From: Flavobacterium sp.
GTDB taxonomy: Bacteria; Bacteroidota; Bacteroidia; Flavobacteriales; Flavobacteriaceae
Direction of reading: 5' to 3'
Length of the DNA: 36,464 nucleotides
NCBI RefSeq assembly: GCF_027490375.1
Contig: NZ_JAIXYH010000036.1
Coordinates: 1-36,464, forward strand
Numbering within the stretch: position 1 is the first letter of the stretch; each line of letters starts with the position of its first letter. A model generated the notes under the pieces. The model saw only the letters and a program-made list of their open reading frames with translations, was not told the origin of the DNA and made no database searches. The position numbers and the translations under genes were made by a program. Of this stretch, positions 9,253-17,672 are shown one piece after another.

Positions 9253-10175
9253 GCACCCTAAGCGTCGATCACCTGCTGGGCATCAAATACTTGCAGCCGC
9301 AAGATGTAGCGCTGATTTTTCAAACAGCCGATCAATTTAAAGAAGTAATCAACCGACCAATAAAAAAAGTACCGTCGCTGCGCGATATCACTGTAGCAAA
9401 CATCTTTTTTGAAAACTCGACACGTACAAAACTCTCTTTTGAGCTAGCACAAAAACGCCTTTCTGCCGATGTAATAAGTTTCTCTGCTGCACAATCGTCT
9501 GTAAAGAAAGGAGAAACCTTACTCGATACAGTCAATAATATCTTGGCGATGAAAGTCGACATGGTCGTCATGCGACATTCATACGCCGGAGCAGCACATT
9601 TTTTAGCAAAGCACGTCAATGCTCGTATCATTAATGCCGGCGACGGTGCCCACGAGCACCCAACACAAGGCTTGCTCGACAGTTACAGTATTCGCGAAAA
9701 ACTCGGCGAAGTAGGTGGAAAAAAAGTGGTTATTGTTGGAGATATTTTGCACTCTCGTGTGGCGCTGTCGAACATTTTTGCATTGAAAATGCTTGGCGCA
9801 GAAGTGAAAGTATGCGGACCTTCGTCGTTGATTCCTAAATTTATAGAGAGCTTGGGTGTTACGGTTGAAACCGATTTGCGAAAGGCTTTAGAATGGTGCG
9901 ATGTTGCCAACATGCTACGCGTACAAAACGAGCGTATGGATTTCAGTTATTTTCCGAACAGTCGAGAGTATGCCATGCGTTACGGAATCAACAAAGAACT
10001 GTTAGAATCGCTTTCCAAAGAAATTGTGATTATGCATCCCGGACCGATCAATCGCGGTGTGGAAATCACTTCGGAAGTCGCTGATTCCGGACAATCAATC
10101 ATTTTAAACCAAGTGGAAAACGGCGTTGCCATCCGTATGGCAGTTATTTACTTATTAGCTGAGAAAATTCGTTAA
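9249..10175 (+). CDS. pyrB: Aspartate carbamoyltransferase catalytic subunit
   Basis: 308 residues, the usual length. It condenses carbamoyl phosphate and aspartate to carbamoyl-aspartate, the committed step of pyrimidine synthesis. The carbamoyl-phosphate site STRT is at 57-60 in FENSTRTKLSFELA, catalytic loop Lys86 in SSVKKGET, HPTQ at 137-140, and MHPGPINRG near residue 260. It is translationally coupled to pyrR by an ATGA overlap. No regulatory subunit gene (pyrI) is next to it, as is usual for PyrR-linked pyrB. Confidence 0.97.
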   Translation: MSTLSVDHLLGIKYLQPQDVALIFQTADQFKEVINRPIKKVPSLRDITVANIFFENSTRTKLSFELAQKRLSADVISFSAAQSSVKKGETLLDTVNNILAMKVDMVVMRHSYAGAAHFLAKHVNARIINAGDGAHEHPTQGLLDSYSIREKLGEVGGKKVVIVGDILHSRVALSNIFALKMLGAEVKVCGPSSLIPKFIESLGVTVETDLRKALEWCDVANMLRVQNERMDFSYFPNSREYAMRYGINKELLESLSKEIVIMHPGPINRGVEITSEVADSGQSIILNQVENGVAIRMAVIYLLAEKIR

Positions 10176-10209
10176 AATATCGTAATTTGCTGCTTAGAAT
10201 TCAGAAGCC

Positions 10210-10542
10210 ATGAAAGTAGAAGCACACGGACATACCAACATTTTAAAAGACACCCAAGGTGATCTTACCGCTTTTATCATGAAGGTGTCTCACGAACACA
10301 AATCGTTCTCCGACAAGAATTTAGTTGTGGATTTATCTGCACATCAATCGCTCACCAAAAAACACCTGATCGAATTCACTCCGCTTTGTCGCATGCATGC
10401 TAAAGGGAAAAAGTCGTTTGTCATTGTCTGTGAAAACGTGAATTTTACCGAAATGCCTAAAGAATTGGTAGTGGTACCAACCCGACAAGAAGCGCTAGAC
10501 CTTATTGAAATGGACGAAATAGAGCGCGATTTAGGATTTTAA
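10210..10542 (+). CDS. Small STAS-like protein paired with ribonuclease Z
   Basis: 110 residues, no signal or membrane segment. The alternating pattern (NLVVDLSAH, KKSFVIVCENV, ELVVVPTRQEALDLIEMDEIERDLGF) resembles the alternating strand-helix fold of STAS or anti-sigma-antagonist domains. The C-terminal segment VVPTRQEALDLIEMDEIERD is typical of that group in Bacteroidota. The stop codon is 11 bases before the ribonuclease Z start, so they are almost certainly cotranscribed. I know this pairing as common in flavobacteria, where the small protein is sometimes itself labelled ribonuclease Z. It has no metal-binding histidine motif and is not a nuclease by itself. Role unknown; possibly a partner or regulator of RNase Z. 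Confidence 0.8.
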   Translation: MKVEAHGHTNILKDTQGDLTAFIMKVSHEHKSFSDKNLVVDLSAHQSLTKKHLIEFTPLCRMHAKGKKSFVIVCENVNFTEMPKELVVVPTRQEALDLIEMDEIERDLGF

Positions 10543-10553
10543 CAAACAATACA

Positions 10554-11477
10554 TTGAATTTAACCATATTAGGTTGTTACGCAGCTACTCCACGAACGTT
10601 CTCTAATCCGACCTCTCAGGTTTTAGAAATCCGCGAACGTGTTTTTTTAATCGATTGTGCCGAAGGAACTCAAGTTGCCTTGAGAAGGAACAAAATTAAG
10701 TTCGGAAAAATCAATCATATTTTTATATCGCATTTACATGGCGATCATTTTTACGGCTTAATCGGATTGATTTCGTCGTTTGCCCTACTCAATCGAACCA
10801 CCGAACTACACGTTTACGGTCCAGAAGGCATTAAAGAAGTGATTTTACTTCAGCTCAAACTCGCCAAGGCGTATACGCAATATCCGCTGTACTTTCACGA
10901 ACTTACGTCGACAGAACCGGAAATCATTTTCGAAGATGAAAAAGTTCGCGTTTCAACAATTCCGTTACAACACCGAGTGTATACCAACGGATTTTTATTT
11001 GAAGAAAAACAACGCGAACGGAAACTAAATGCCGATGCCCTTCGCGAATTTAAAGTCGATGCCAGCCAGATTCACAATTTAAAAGCAGGTAAAGACTATG
11101 TAACCGAAAGCGGAAGTATTATTCCAAATCGGGATCTCACATTCGATCCGCGACGAAGTTTGCGTTACGCCTACTGCTCCGATACACAGTATTTTGAAGA
11201 ACTCGCTAACCTGATTAAAGGTGTCGACGTTCTGTATCACGAATCCACATTTCTTCAAACCGAAATACATCTCTGCGAACGCACCAAACATGCTACGGCT
11301 GCACAAGCTGCGAACATTGCTAAATTGGCTGGTGTCCGAAAATTAATCCTCGGACATTACTCGACACGTTACGACGGCATCGAACTTTTCAAAACAGAAG
11401 CCGAAACCATTTTTCCCGATGTTCATTTAGCCGACGACGGCAAAAGCTTTAACTTTGAAGTAGATTTTAATTTGTAA
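10554..11477 (+). CDS. rnz: Ribonuclease Z
   Basis: 307 residues, metallo-beta-lactamase fold. It is the endonuclease that matures tRNA 3' ends; the local tRNA-Arg lacks an encoded CCA, as expected for an RNase Z substrate. The metal site is HLHGDH (60-65) in FISHLHGDHFYGLIG. Later ligands are in QHRVYTNGF, SDT (about 220), HEST and LGHYSTRY, and the length is normal. The start is TTG: MNLTILGCYAATPRT aligns with the usual family N terminus, and no ATG lies between it and the previous stop. A weak start may lower output relative to the upstream gene. Confidence 0.95.
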   Translation: MNLTILGCYAATPRTFSNPTSQVLEIRERVFLIDCAEGTQVALRRNKIKFGKINHIFISHLHGDHFYGLIGLISSFALLNRTTELHVYGPEGIKEVILLQLKLAKAYTQYPLYFHELTSTEPEIIFEDEKVRVSTIPLQHRVYTNGFLFEEKQRERKLNADALREFKVDASQIHNLKAGKDYVTESGSIIPNRDLTFDPRRSLRYAYCSDTQYFEELANLIKGVDVLYHESTFLQTEIHLCERTKHATAAQAANIAKLAGVRKLILGHYSTRYDGIELFKTEAETIFPDVHLADDGKSFNFEVDFNL

Positions 11478-11479
11478 TC

Positions 11480-12112
11480 ATGGCCGATTTAAGCGATTTT
11501 AGAAAGGTATACGACAAAGGTTTTTTAGTGGAAAACGATCTACCTAATTCTCCTTTCGATTTATTTGAAAACTGGTTTAAAGCTGCTGCCGAAAGTGGCA
11601 CTTACGAAGCCAATGCCATGACACTTGCCACAGCTACAGCTACTGGCCATCCGCGAGCGCGCGTCGTTTTATTGAAGAGTTACGACGAAAACGGATTTGT
11701 ATTCTTCACGAATTACGAATCGGCGAAAGGGCGTGCGTTAGCTGAAAATCCGCAGGTGTGTTTGGCGTTTTTTTGGGAAGAACAAGAACGTCAAGTAATT
11801 ATTGAAGGCGTGGCAGAAAAAACAAGTCGCGAAGTAACACATGCGTACTTTCAATCGCGTCCGCGTGAGAGCCAACTCGGCGCATGGGCATCACCGCAAA
11901 GTTCGGAAGCCACCCGAGAAGAACTGATTCAGAAATTAGAGCAACTCAACGAAAAATATCCCGATGAAATTCCTACTCCCAATCATTGGGGCGGGTATTT
12001 AGTGAAACCTACAAAAATTGAATTCTGGCAAGGTCGTCCGAGCCGACTCCACGATCGCATTGTTTTTGAAAACGAAAACGGCAGCTGGAAACGCTATCGC
12101 GTGGCGCCGTAG
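11480..12112 (+). CDS. pdxH: Pyridoxamine 5'-phosphate oxidase
   Basis: 210 residues, FMN-dependent split-barrel. It oxidises pyridoxine or pyridoxamine phosphate to pyridoxal phosphate, the cofactor of the cysteine desulfurase and ornithine aminotransferase encoded further on. Family blocks: NAMTLATATATGHPRARVVLLK, GFVFFTNYESAKGRAL, SRPRESQLGAWASPQS, EFWQGRPSRLHDR, and the C-terminal end RYRVAP, close to the classic RLAP ending. It starts 2 bases after the rnz stop, so the genes form one unit. Confidence 0.96.
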   Translation: MADLSDFRKVYDKGFLVENDLPNSPFDLFENWFKAAAESGTYEANAMTLATATATGHPRARVVLLKSYDENGFVFFTNYESAKGRALAENPQVCLAFFWEEQERQVIIEGVAEKTSREVTHAYFQSRPRESQLGAWASPQSSEATREELIQKLEQLNEKYPDEIPTPNHWGGYLVKPTKIEFWQGRPSRLHDRIVFENENGSWKRYRVAP

Positions 12113-12225
12113 CACTTTCGTTTTGAGAAAATTACGATTCATCGATGAAAATCCACAGCGAATTTTAATCTTTCTTAACGCTCATCCCTACTCGATTTCA
12201 TATCTTTAGCCGACAGCTTAAAGAG

Positions 12226-12711
12226 ATGAGAAAACTGTATTTATTGCGGCATGCGAAAAGTAGCTACGAAGACGGACTGCCTGATTTTGAACGGCGTTTA
12301 GCTCCTCGTGGAATTGCCGATATTAAAGCCTTGAGCCCACATTTGTTCCGCATACTTCCCGACGATCTCACCATGTATTGTAGTCTGGCGAAAAGAACCC
12401 AACAAACCTTACAGTACTATTTGGATTACGCCGATATGAAGTGGACAAACGTGAACTACAAAAACAGTTTATACACCTTTAATGGCCGCGATCTCGAGAA
12501 AGTTATCCGCAGTTTTAACGACGACGGTAACGATGCCTTGGTAGTAGGACACAACGAAGCCCTAACCGAATTAGTTCAGAAATTCGATTCCAACTTCACC
12601 GAACATATTCCAACTTCAGGCTTTCTCGAATTAGAGCTCGACAAAGACTCTTGGGCTGAATTCACCAAAGTAAAAGTGACCTTAAAATTGTTTCCAAAAG
12701 ATATCCGATGA
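12226..12711 (+). CDS. sixA: SixA-like phosphohistidine phosphatase
   Basis: 161 residues, histidine phosphatase (phosphoglycerate mutase-like) fold. The catalytic LRHAKSS has Arg8 and His9, and the second histidine is in VVGHNEAL (His109). SixA removes phosphate from phosphohistidine, for example on phosphotransfer domains. It overlaps ppk1 by four bases (ATGA). Since Ppk1 works through a phosphohistidine intermediate, a functional link with polyphosphate synthesis is plausible but is inference. A near-consensus -7 box (TATCTTTA, 12201-12208) precedes it, suggesting it heads the polyphosphate operon. Confidence 0.85.
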   Translation: MRKLYLLRHAKSSYEDGLPDFERRLAPRGIADIKALSPHLFRILPDDLTMYCSLAKRTQQTLQYYLDYADMKWTNVNYKNSLYTFNGRDLEKVIRSFNDDGNDALVVGHNEALTELVQKFDSNFTEHIPTSGFLELELDKDSWAEFTKVKVTLKLFPKDIR

Positions 12712-14813
12712 ACGACGTACAAAACCGATACATCGACCGCGAAAAAAGCTGGTTAGCCTTTAATGCGCGTGTGCTACAAGAAGCTGGAGATCAAAACGTT
12801 CCCCTACTCGACCGACTCCGATTTTTAGGTATTTTCTCCAACAATCTCGACGAATTTTTCAGAGTGCGCTATGCTGCCATTCGGCGTTTAAGCCTATCTG
12901 GAAAAACGGGCCATAAAATTCTCGGAGGCGTTGCCGCTAAAGATTTGCTGAAAGAAATTACAACAATTGTGATTCAACAGCAGTCGGAAAGCTTGCGCAT
13001 ACTCGACATCATCGAAAAAGAACTCGAGAAAGAAGGTATTTTCATGCTTAACGAAACGCAACTTTCACAAAGTCAGCAGATATTCATTCACGACTTTTTC
13101 ATCCAAAAAGTTGCTCCAGCGCTCGTTACTGTAATCCTAAACGATCTCGCTGAATTTCCCGTCCTTAAAGACACGAGCGGATATCTTGCAGTAAAATTGG
13201 TCATGAAAGAACGCGGTAAAAGCATACTCGGTATCGTAACCGGTAAGCCCGAAGTACGCTACGCTATTATCGAAATTCCCAAAACCATCAACCGTTTTGT
13301 GGTACTGCCTGCCGAAGGTAACAAGCAATACATCATCATGCTCGACGATGTAATTCGCTATAATTTACACCACATTTTCAACATTTTCGATTACGAACGC
13401 GTTTCGGCTCACATGATTAAAATCACACGCGATGCGCAGCTCGAAATCGACTCCGACATGAGTAAAAGTATGATGGAGAAAATTGCACTCGGAGTGAAAG
13501 ACCGCCGTATCGGCGAACCCGTACGTTTTGTGTACGATCAATCCATCGAAAAAGATACGCTGAAATTCTTCCTCGAGAAAATGCATATCGACTCGGAAGA
13601 CAGCGTAATTCCAGGCGGACGTTACCACAACCGTCGAGATTATATGGATTTTCCGAATTTAGGTCGCTACGACTTACTTTACAAACCCATGCCCGGACTT
13701 CCCATTCCCGGTTTGAGTCTCGAAGGCAGTATTCTCGAACAAATCAGCCAACGCGATTACCTGCTTAACGCACCGTACCAAACCTTTTCGTACGTAATAA
13801 AATTCCTGCGCGAAGCCGCACTCGATCCGAAAGTAACCTGCATCAAAATTACTTTGTACCGACTCGCAAAAAATTCGCAAGTCATTTCTTCGCTCATCAA
13901 CGCAGCGCGTAACGGAAAACGCGTCGTAGTACAAATTGAGTTGCAAGCGCGCTTCGATGAGGCAAGTAATATTTCGTATGCCGAGCAAATGCAAACCGAA
14001 GGCATCGAACTCATTTTCGGAATTCAAGGTTTAAAAGTGCATTCAAAAATTTGCATGATCGAACGTATCGAACACGGCAAATTGCGCCGCTATGGCCTCA
14101 TTTCTACCGGAAATTTCAACGAAAGTACCGCCAAAATTTACACAGATGTGACCTTGTTCACTGCGCATCAACAAATTTTAAAAGACGTTTCCAAAATTTT
14201 CGAATTTTTCCACGTGAACTATCGTTTGTATCGTTACAAACACCTCATCGTTTCGCCACACCACACGCGTTCGCGCTTCAACAAACTCATCGACCGCGAA
14301 ATCATGTATGCGCGTTTAGGTCGACCCGCTTTTATTAAATTGAAAATGAACAGCTTATCCGATCCAAAAATGATCGATAAACTGTACGATGCAAGCCGGG
14401 CAGGTGTAAAAATTCAGCTTCTAGTTCGCGGAATTTGCAGTTTGGTTCCGGGCGTGAAAGGCATGAGCGAAAACATTGAAGCTATTAGTATTGTCGATAA
14501 CTTTCTGGAACACAGTCGTGTATACATCTTCTGTAACGACATGAATCAGGAAGTTTATATTTCGTCGGCCGATTTCATGACGCGAAACCTCGACATGCGT
14601 GTCGAAGTGAGTTGCCCAATTTACGACCAACAAGTTAAAGAAGAACTTATTGCGAGCTTCGATGTGGGTTGGAAAGGAAACGTAAAAGCGCGTTTACATG
14701 CCGAAAATCTCGCCAACAAATACCGTCCGCGCGGTACAAACCCTATGTTCCGAGCACAGTTCGAAACCTATAAATATTACGAAAGTCTGTTAGAATCCAA
14801 TAATCATTTTTAA
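12708..14813 (+). CDS. ppk1: Polyphosphate kinase 1
   Basis: 701 residues, full length. It polymerises ATP gamma-phosphate into inorganic polyphosphate, reversibly. The N-terminal domain begins YIDREKSWLAFNARVLQEA and FLGIFSNNLDEFFRVR. The first catalytic HKD-like motif is LKVHSKICMI with His445, the residue expected to be autophosphorylated. The second histidine is in LEHSRVYIF (His602), and ISTGNFNEST and SSADFMTRNLDMRVEV are present. It lies between a SixA-like phosphatase and ppx in one tight unit, so the operon encodes both synthesis and breakdown of polyphosphate. Confidence 0.97.
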   Translation: MNDVQNRYIDREKSWLAFNARVLQEAGDQNVPLLDRLRFLGIFSNNLDEFFRVRYAAIRRLSLSGKTGHKILGGVAAKDLLKEITTIVIQQQSESLRILDIIEKELEKEGIFMLNETQLSQSQQIFIHDFFIQKVAPALVTVILNDLAEFPVLKDTSGYLAVKLVMKERGKSILGIVTGKPEVRYAIIEIPKTINRFVVLPAEGNKQYIIMLDDVIRYNLHHIFNIFDYERVSAHMIKITRDAQLEIDSDMSKSMMEKIALGVKDRRIGEPVRFVYDQSIEKDTLKFFLEKMHIDSEDSVIPGGRYHNRRDYMDFPNLGRYDLLYKPMPGLPIPGLSLEGSILEQISQRDYLLNAPYQTFSYVIKFLREAALDPKVTCIKITLYRLAKNSQVISSLINAARNGKRVVVQIELQARFDEASNISYAEQMQTEGIELIFGIQGLKVHSKICMIERIEHGKLRRYGLISTGNFNESTAKIYTDVTLFTAHQQILKDVSKIFEFFHVNYRLYRYKHLIVSPHHTRSRFNKLIDREIMYARLGRPAFIKLKMNSLSDPKMIDKLYDASRAGVKIQLLVRGICSLVPGVKGMSENIEAISIVDNFLEHSRVYIFCNDMNQEVYISSADFMTRNLDMRVEVSCPIYDQQVKEELIASFDVGWKGNVKARLHAENLANKYRPRGTNPMFRAQFETYKYYESLLESNNHF

Positions 14814-14822
14814 ACCAGTCGG

Positions 14823-15713
14823 ATGATTCATGTAAAACAATACGCTGCGATCGACGTAGGATCAAATGCCATGCGCTTGCTCATTGCCAACATCGTAGAA
14901 GAACACGGTAAGGAAACGCAATTCAGTAAATCATCGTTGGTGCGTGTGCCCATCCGACTCGGTCAAGAAGCCTTTACCGTGGGCGAAATCTCCGAAGAAA
15001 ATATCGATCGAATGGTCGATGCCATGAAAGCCTACAAGCTCCTTATGAAAGTGCACCGCGTCGAAAAATACAAGGCATTCGCCACCTCGGCCATGCGCGA
15101 AGCTTATAACGGCTCGGAAATAGTTGAAATCATTAAAAAGAAAGCCGACATCAAACTCGAAATCATCGATGGAAAAAAGGAAGCAGCCATCATCGCGTCG
15201 ACCGATTTGCACTTCCTACTTAAAACCGATCGCGCATTTTTGTATGTCGACGTAGGCGGCGGAAGCACCGAATTTTCGCTTTTTTCAGACGGTAAAATGG
15301 TCGCTTCAAAATCGTTTAAAGTGGGAACGGTGCGCTTAATCAACAACATGGTTTCGGAAATCGTTTGGCAAGAAGTCGAAAAATGGATTAAAACACATAC
15401 TACTGATTTAGAGCAAGTTTCGCTAATTGGATCCGGCGGAAACATCAATAAATTGTTTAAAATGTCAGGCAAAACCCAAGAAAAGCCACTCTCCTACTTT
15501 TACCTCAACGCGCAAATGACAGAACTGAGCGCTTTAACATACGAGCAAAGGATTTACGAAAAAGGCTTAAATCCAGATCGCGCCGACGTAATTTTACCCG
15601 CCTTGAAAGTGTATCTAAATGCCATGAAATGGAGCGGCGCACGCAGTATTTACGTACCCAAAATTGGTCTCGCCGACGGCATCGTAAAAGCCATGTATTA
15701 CGGAAGAATTTAA
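14823..15713 (+). CDS. ppx: Exopolyphosphatase (Ppx/GppA family)
   Basis: 296 residues, the short form with only the actin-like core (no C-terminal HD domain). The nucleotide-fold motif AIDVGSNAMRLLI is at 8-20, ATSAMREA follows, and DVGGGSTEFSLF lies near residue 143. It hydrolyses terminal phosphates of polyphosphate, or pppGpp in the related GppA. It starts 9 bases after the ppk1 stop. The context favours polyphosphate. Start chosen at ATG in MIHVKQYAAIDVGS. Confidence 0.92.
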   Translation: MIHVKQYAAIDVGSNAMRLLIANIVEEHGKETQFSKSSLVRVPIRLGQEAFTVGEISEENIDRMVDAMKAYKLLMKVHRVEKYKAFATSAMREAYNGSEIVEIIKKKADIKLEIIDGKKEAAIIASTDLHFLLKTDRAFLYVDVGGGSTEFSLFSDGKMVASKSFKVGTVRLINNMVSEIVWQEVEKWIKTHTTDLEQVSLIGSGGNINKLFKMSGKTQEKPLSYFYLNAQMTELSALTYEQRIYEKGLNPDRADVILPALKVYLNAMKWSGARSIYVPKIGLADGIVKAMYYGRI

Positions 15714-15732
15714 GTGAGTAGTATTTTTTGGG

Positions 15733-15874
15733 CAGCAATTCCCGCTTTCCATTACAATACAACCTAGCGTTGTCGGTTTCGGCTGTCTTTGCAACAGCTT
15801 CCGTTGGTCGCTGCTGCAAAAACGCCTGCACACACCACCGCCGCGGCCGTATTTTCATTGCAATCGGGGCTGCG
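15733..15874. repeat. Dispersed intergenic element, copy 2 (inverted relative to copy 1)
   Basis: Edges CAGCAATTCCCGCTTTCCAT and CATTGCAATCGGGGCTGC. Reverse-complemented, they match the order of blocks in the element at 7005-7060 (CCGATTGCAATG... then GTAATGGAAAGCGGGAATTG). The middle (about 15760-15850) is GC-richer and not shared. It occupies the gap between ppx and smpB and holds no credible gene. Confidence 0.45.
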
Positions 15875-15912
15875 GCAATCGTTACCAAAAAATTGTGTGC
15901 TTGTTAAACGTG

Positions 15913-15941
15913 TTGTTTTTCCTTCCGTATTCATACCTTTG
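15913..15941 (+). promoter_or_regulatory. Promoter of smpB
   Basis: TTG (15913-15915), 18 bases, TACCTTTG (15934-15941). Only 8 bases separate the -7 box from the ATG, so the mRNA has at most a one- or two-base leader. Confidence 0.7.
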
Positions 15942-15949
15942 CACTCGCT

Positions 15950-16408
15950 ATGCAAAAGACTGTAAACATTCAAAACAAAAGAGCCCGATTCGATTTCGAA
16001 CTTCTCGAAACCTACTCGGCAGGAATTGTCTTAACCGGAACCGAAATCAAATCGATTCGAGCCGGAAAAGCCACCATAACCGAAAGCTTTTGCGAATTTC
16101 ATAACAACGAACTTTTTCTAATCAATTCGTACATTGAAGAATACACGTTCGGAAATCAATTTAACCACAAATCGCGCTCCGAACGCAAACTTCTGCTGCA
16201 AAAGCGTGAACTCCGCAGCTTATACAAAAGTGTGCAAACCAAAGGATTAACTATTGTTCCTTTACGCTTGTTCACCAACGAAAAAGGTCTGGCAAAACTC
16301 GATATTGCATTGGCGCGAGGTAAAAAGACCTACGACAAGCGCGAAACTTTAAAAGCTTCGGATACTAAACGCGACTTAGATCGCATCAAAAAAGCTTTCA
16401 ATTCCTGA
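15950..16408 (+). CDS. smpB: SsrA (tmRNA)-binding protein
   Basis: 152 residues, normal length. SmpB delivers tmRNA to stalled ribosomes for rescue. The family N terminus NIQNKRARFDFELLETYSAG is followed by GIVLTGTEIKSIRAGKATI, the beta-barrel block FLINSYIEEYTFGN, and a basic C-terminal tail ALARGKKTYDKRETLKASD ending in a positively charged helix that enters the mRNA channel. Its last 11 bases overlap the end of the convergent peptidase gene. The tmRNA gene itself is not in this window. Confidence 0.97.
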   Translation: MQKTVNIQNKRARFDFELLETYSAGIVLTGTEIKSIRAGKATITESFCEFHNNELFLINSYIEEYTFGNQFNHKSRSERKLLLQKRELRSLYKSVQTKGLTIVPLRLFTNEKGLAKLDIALARGKKTYDKRETLKASDTKRDLDRIKKAFNS

Positions 16409-17672
16409 GGATTTTTCGGTAAAAGCGTACTCCCTCCCATTCATAGGAAAGCACGTAATAACCCGCAGGCATTCCGCTAAAATCAACCGATTGTACGAAA
16501 GCGTTTTTGCTGTCAAACAAGCATTTTCCGTCTAATCCAAAAATAGAAACATCGGAAACCACGCGATCAAAATGCAACCAATCGCGCACCGGATTTGGAG
16601 CAACGCCAATTTCAACATCAGCAATAACTTCCGGTTGCGCCAAAAAGCACTGCGGATTCACGGCATTAGTAACCGCTATACTGCCATTCACAACGCGCCA
16701 ATTAAACCACGTTCCACCCGATCCGGAATTCCAGTCGTTTAAATTAAAGCTGTGAATGCCGTTTTGCGTGCCGGGAACGCGATATACTTTTAAAGCTTCT
16801 CCGTTTCTATTCCACGTAAGTGCGGTATTTGCCGTACATATTTCCGGAACAAATTCTTCCGTACAATTCGGTTGTACAAAAAAGGCGTACTCTTCGTAAT
16901 TCGGAAAATCTCCAAAAACACGAGCCATTCCGTTTTCATCGATACAAACCGAAACATATTCGTTCGAGGCGATACCGAACTTTCGTTCCTGATTTTCCGA
17001 TACCAATCGCGCTAAAAAAGCGGCTAAACGTCCGCGGCGATCCGGATTATCAAAATGCGTATCGGTGATTGTATTCGCTAAAATCGGAATCTGTAAAAAA
17101 TCGTTCGAACCAATAGTAACATTCGGATGAAACGGATTCGAGGTCGCTTGCGCACTCGTAACCGAACCGTTTTGCGCTGAAAAATAATGTGCACCTAAAA
17201 TAGCCATACCCGCGCTAGTGCCACCAATCGGAGCATTTTTTTCGTTGATGTGCGCATTTAAAAGCGTTTCCAACGCATTGTCTTTAAAAAACGAAACGTA
17301 ATTAAACTGATCGCCACCGGCAATCCAAATGAGCTCTGCTTGAGCAACTTTATTCAACACATACGGATTCGTGGCGCCGGCAACACTCGTAATGACAAGT
17401 GTTTCTACCGAATTAACGTTCACACCCAAATCCGAATAAAAATAATCGTTATACCCGTCCGAACCCGAACTTCGCAACACCACCACGTCGCCGCCGTTAG
17501 CGCGTTGTAATAACCAGGTCATGGCATTGTCGTTTTCCGTTGCACCACCCATCAAGCAATAGCCCGCAAGCGGAACCGTTGTCACGTTTGTCGAATTACC
17601 AGTAAAGTAACTGGTGTAACCTTGTGCGTACACTTTAACACCAATAAACACAAACAACAGCCACTTTTTCAT
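16398..17672 (-). CDS. Secreted cyanophycinase-like peptidase (S51) with T9SS sorting domain
   Basis: 424 residues. There is a signal peptide (MKKWLLFVFIGVKVYAQG). The peptidase S51/cyanophycinase core (about 30-290) has nucleophile Ser153 in GGTSAGMAILG, AELIWIAGGDQFNYV, and DTHFDNPDRRGRL with His206. Cyanophycinases are serine exopeptidases that cut beta-aspartyl-arginine units of cyanophycin. The C-terminal 75 residues (VAPNPVRDWLHFD ... LSYEWEGVRFYRKILRN) form a T9SS type A sorting domain, so the enzyme is exported through the outer membrane. Its ATG overlaps the stop codon of the isoaspartate methyltransferase gene by one base, so the two are translationally coupled. The true substrate may be isoaspartyl peptides or scavenged cyanophycin. 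Confidence 0.88.
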   Translation of the reverse strand: MKKWLLFVFIGVKVYAQGYTSYFTGNSTNVTTVPLAGYCLMGGATENDNAMTWLLQRANGGDVVVLRSSGSDGYNDYFYSDLGVNVNSVETLVITSVAGATNPYVLNKVAQAELIWIAGGDQFNYVSFFKDNALETLLNAHINEKNAPIGGTSAGMAILGAHYFSAQNGSVTSAQATSNPFHPNVTIGSNDFLQIPILANTITDTHFDNPDRRGRLAAFLARLVSENQERKFGIASNEYVSVCIDENGMARVFGDFPNYEEYAFFVQPNCTEEFVPEICTANTALTWNRNGEALKVYRVPGTQNGIHSFNLNDWNSGSGGTWFNWRVVNGSIAVTNAVNPQCFLAQPEVIADVEIGVAPNPVRDWLHFDRVVSDVSIFGLDGKCLFDSKNAFVQSVDFSGMPAGYYVLSYEWEGVRFYRKILRN

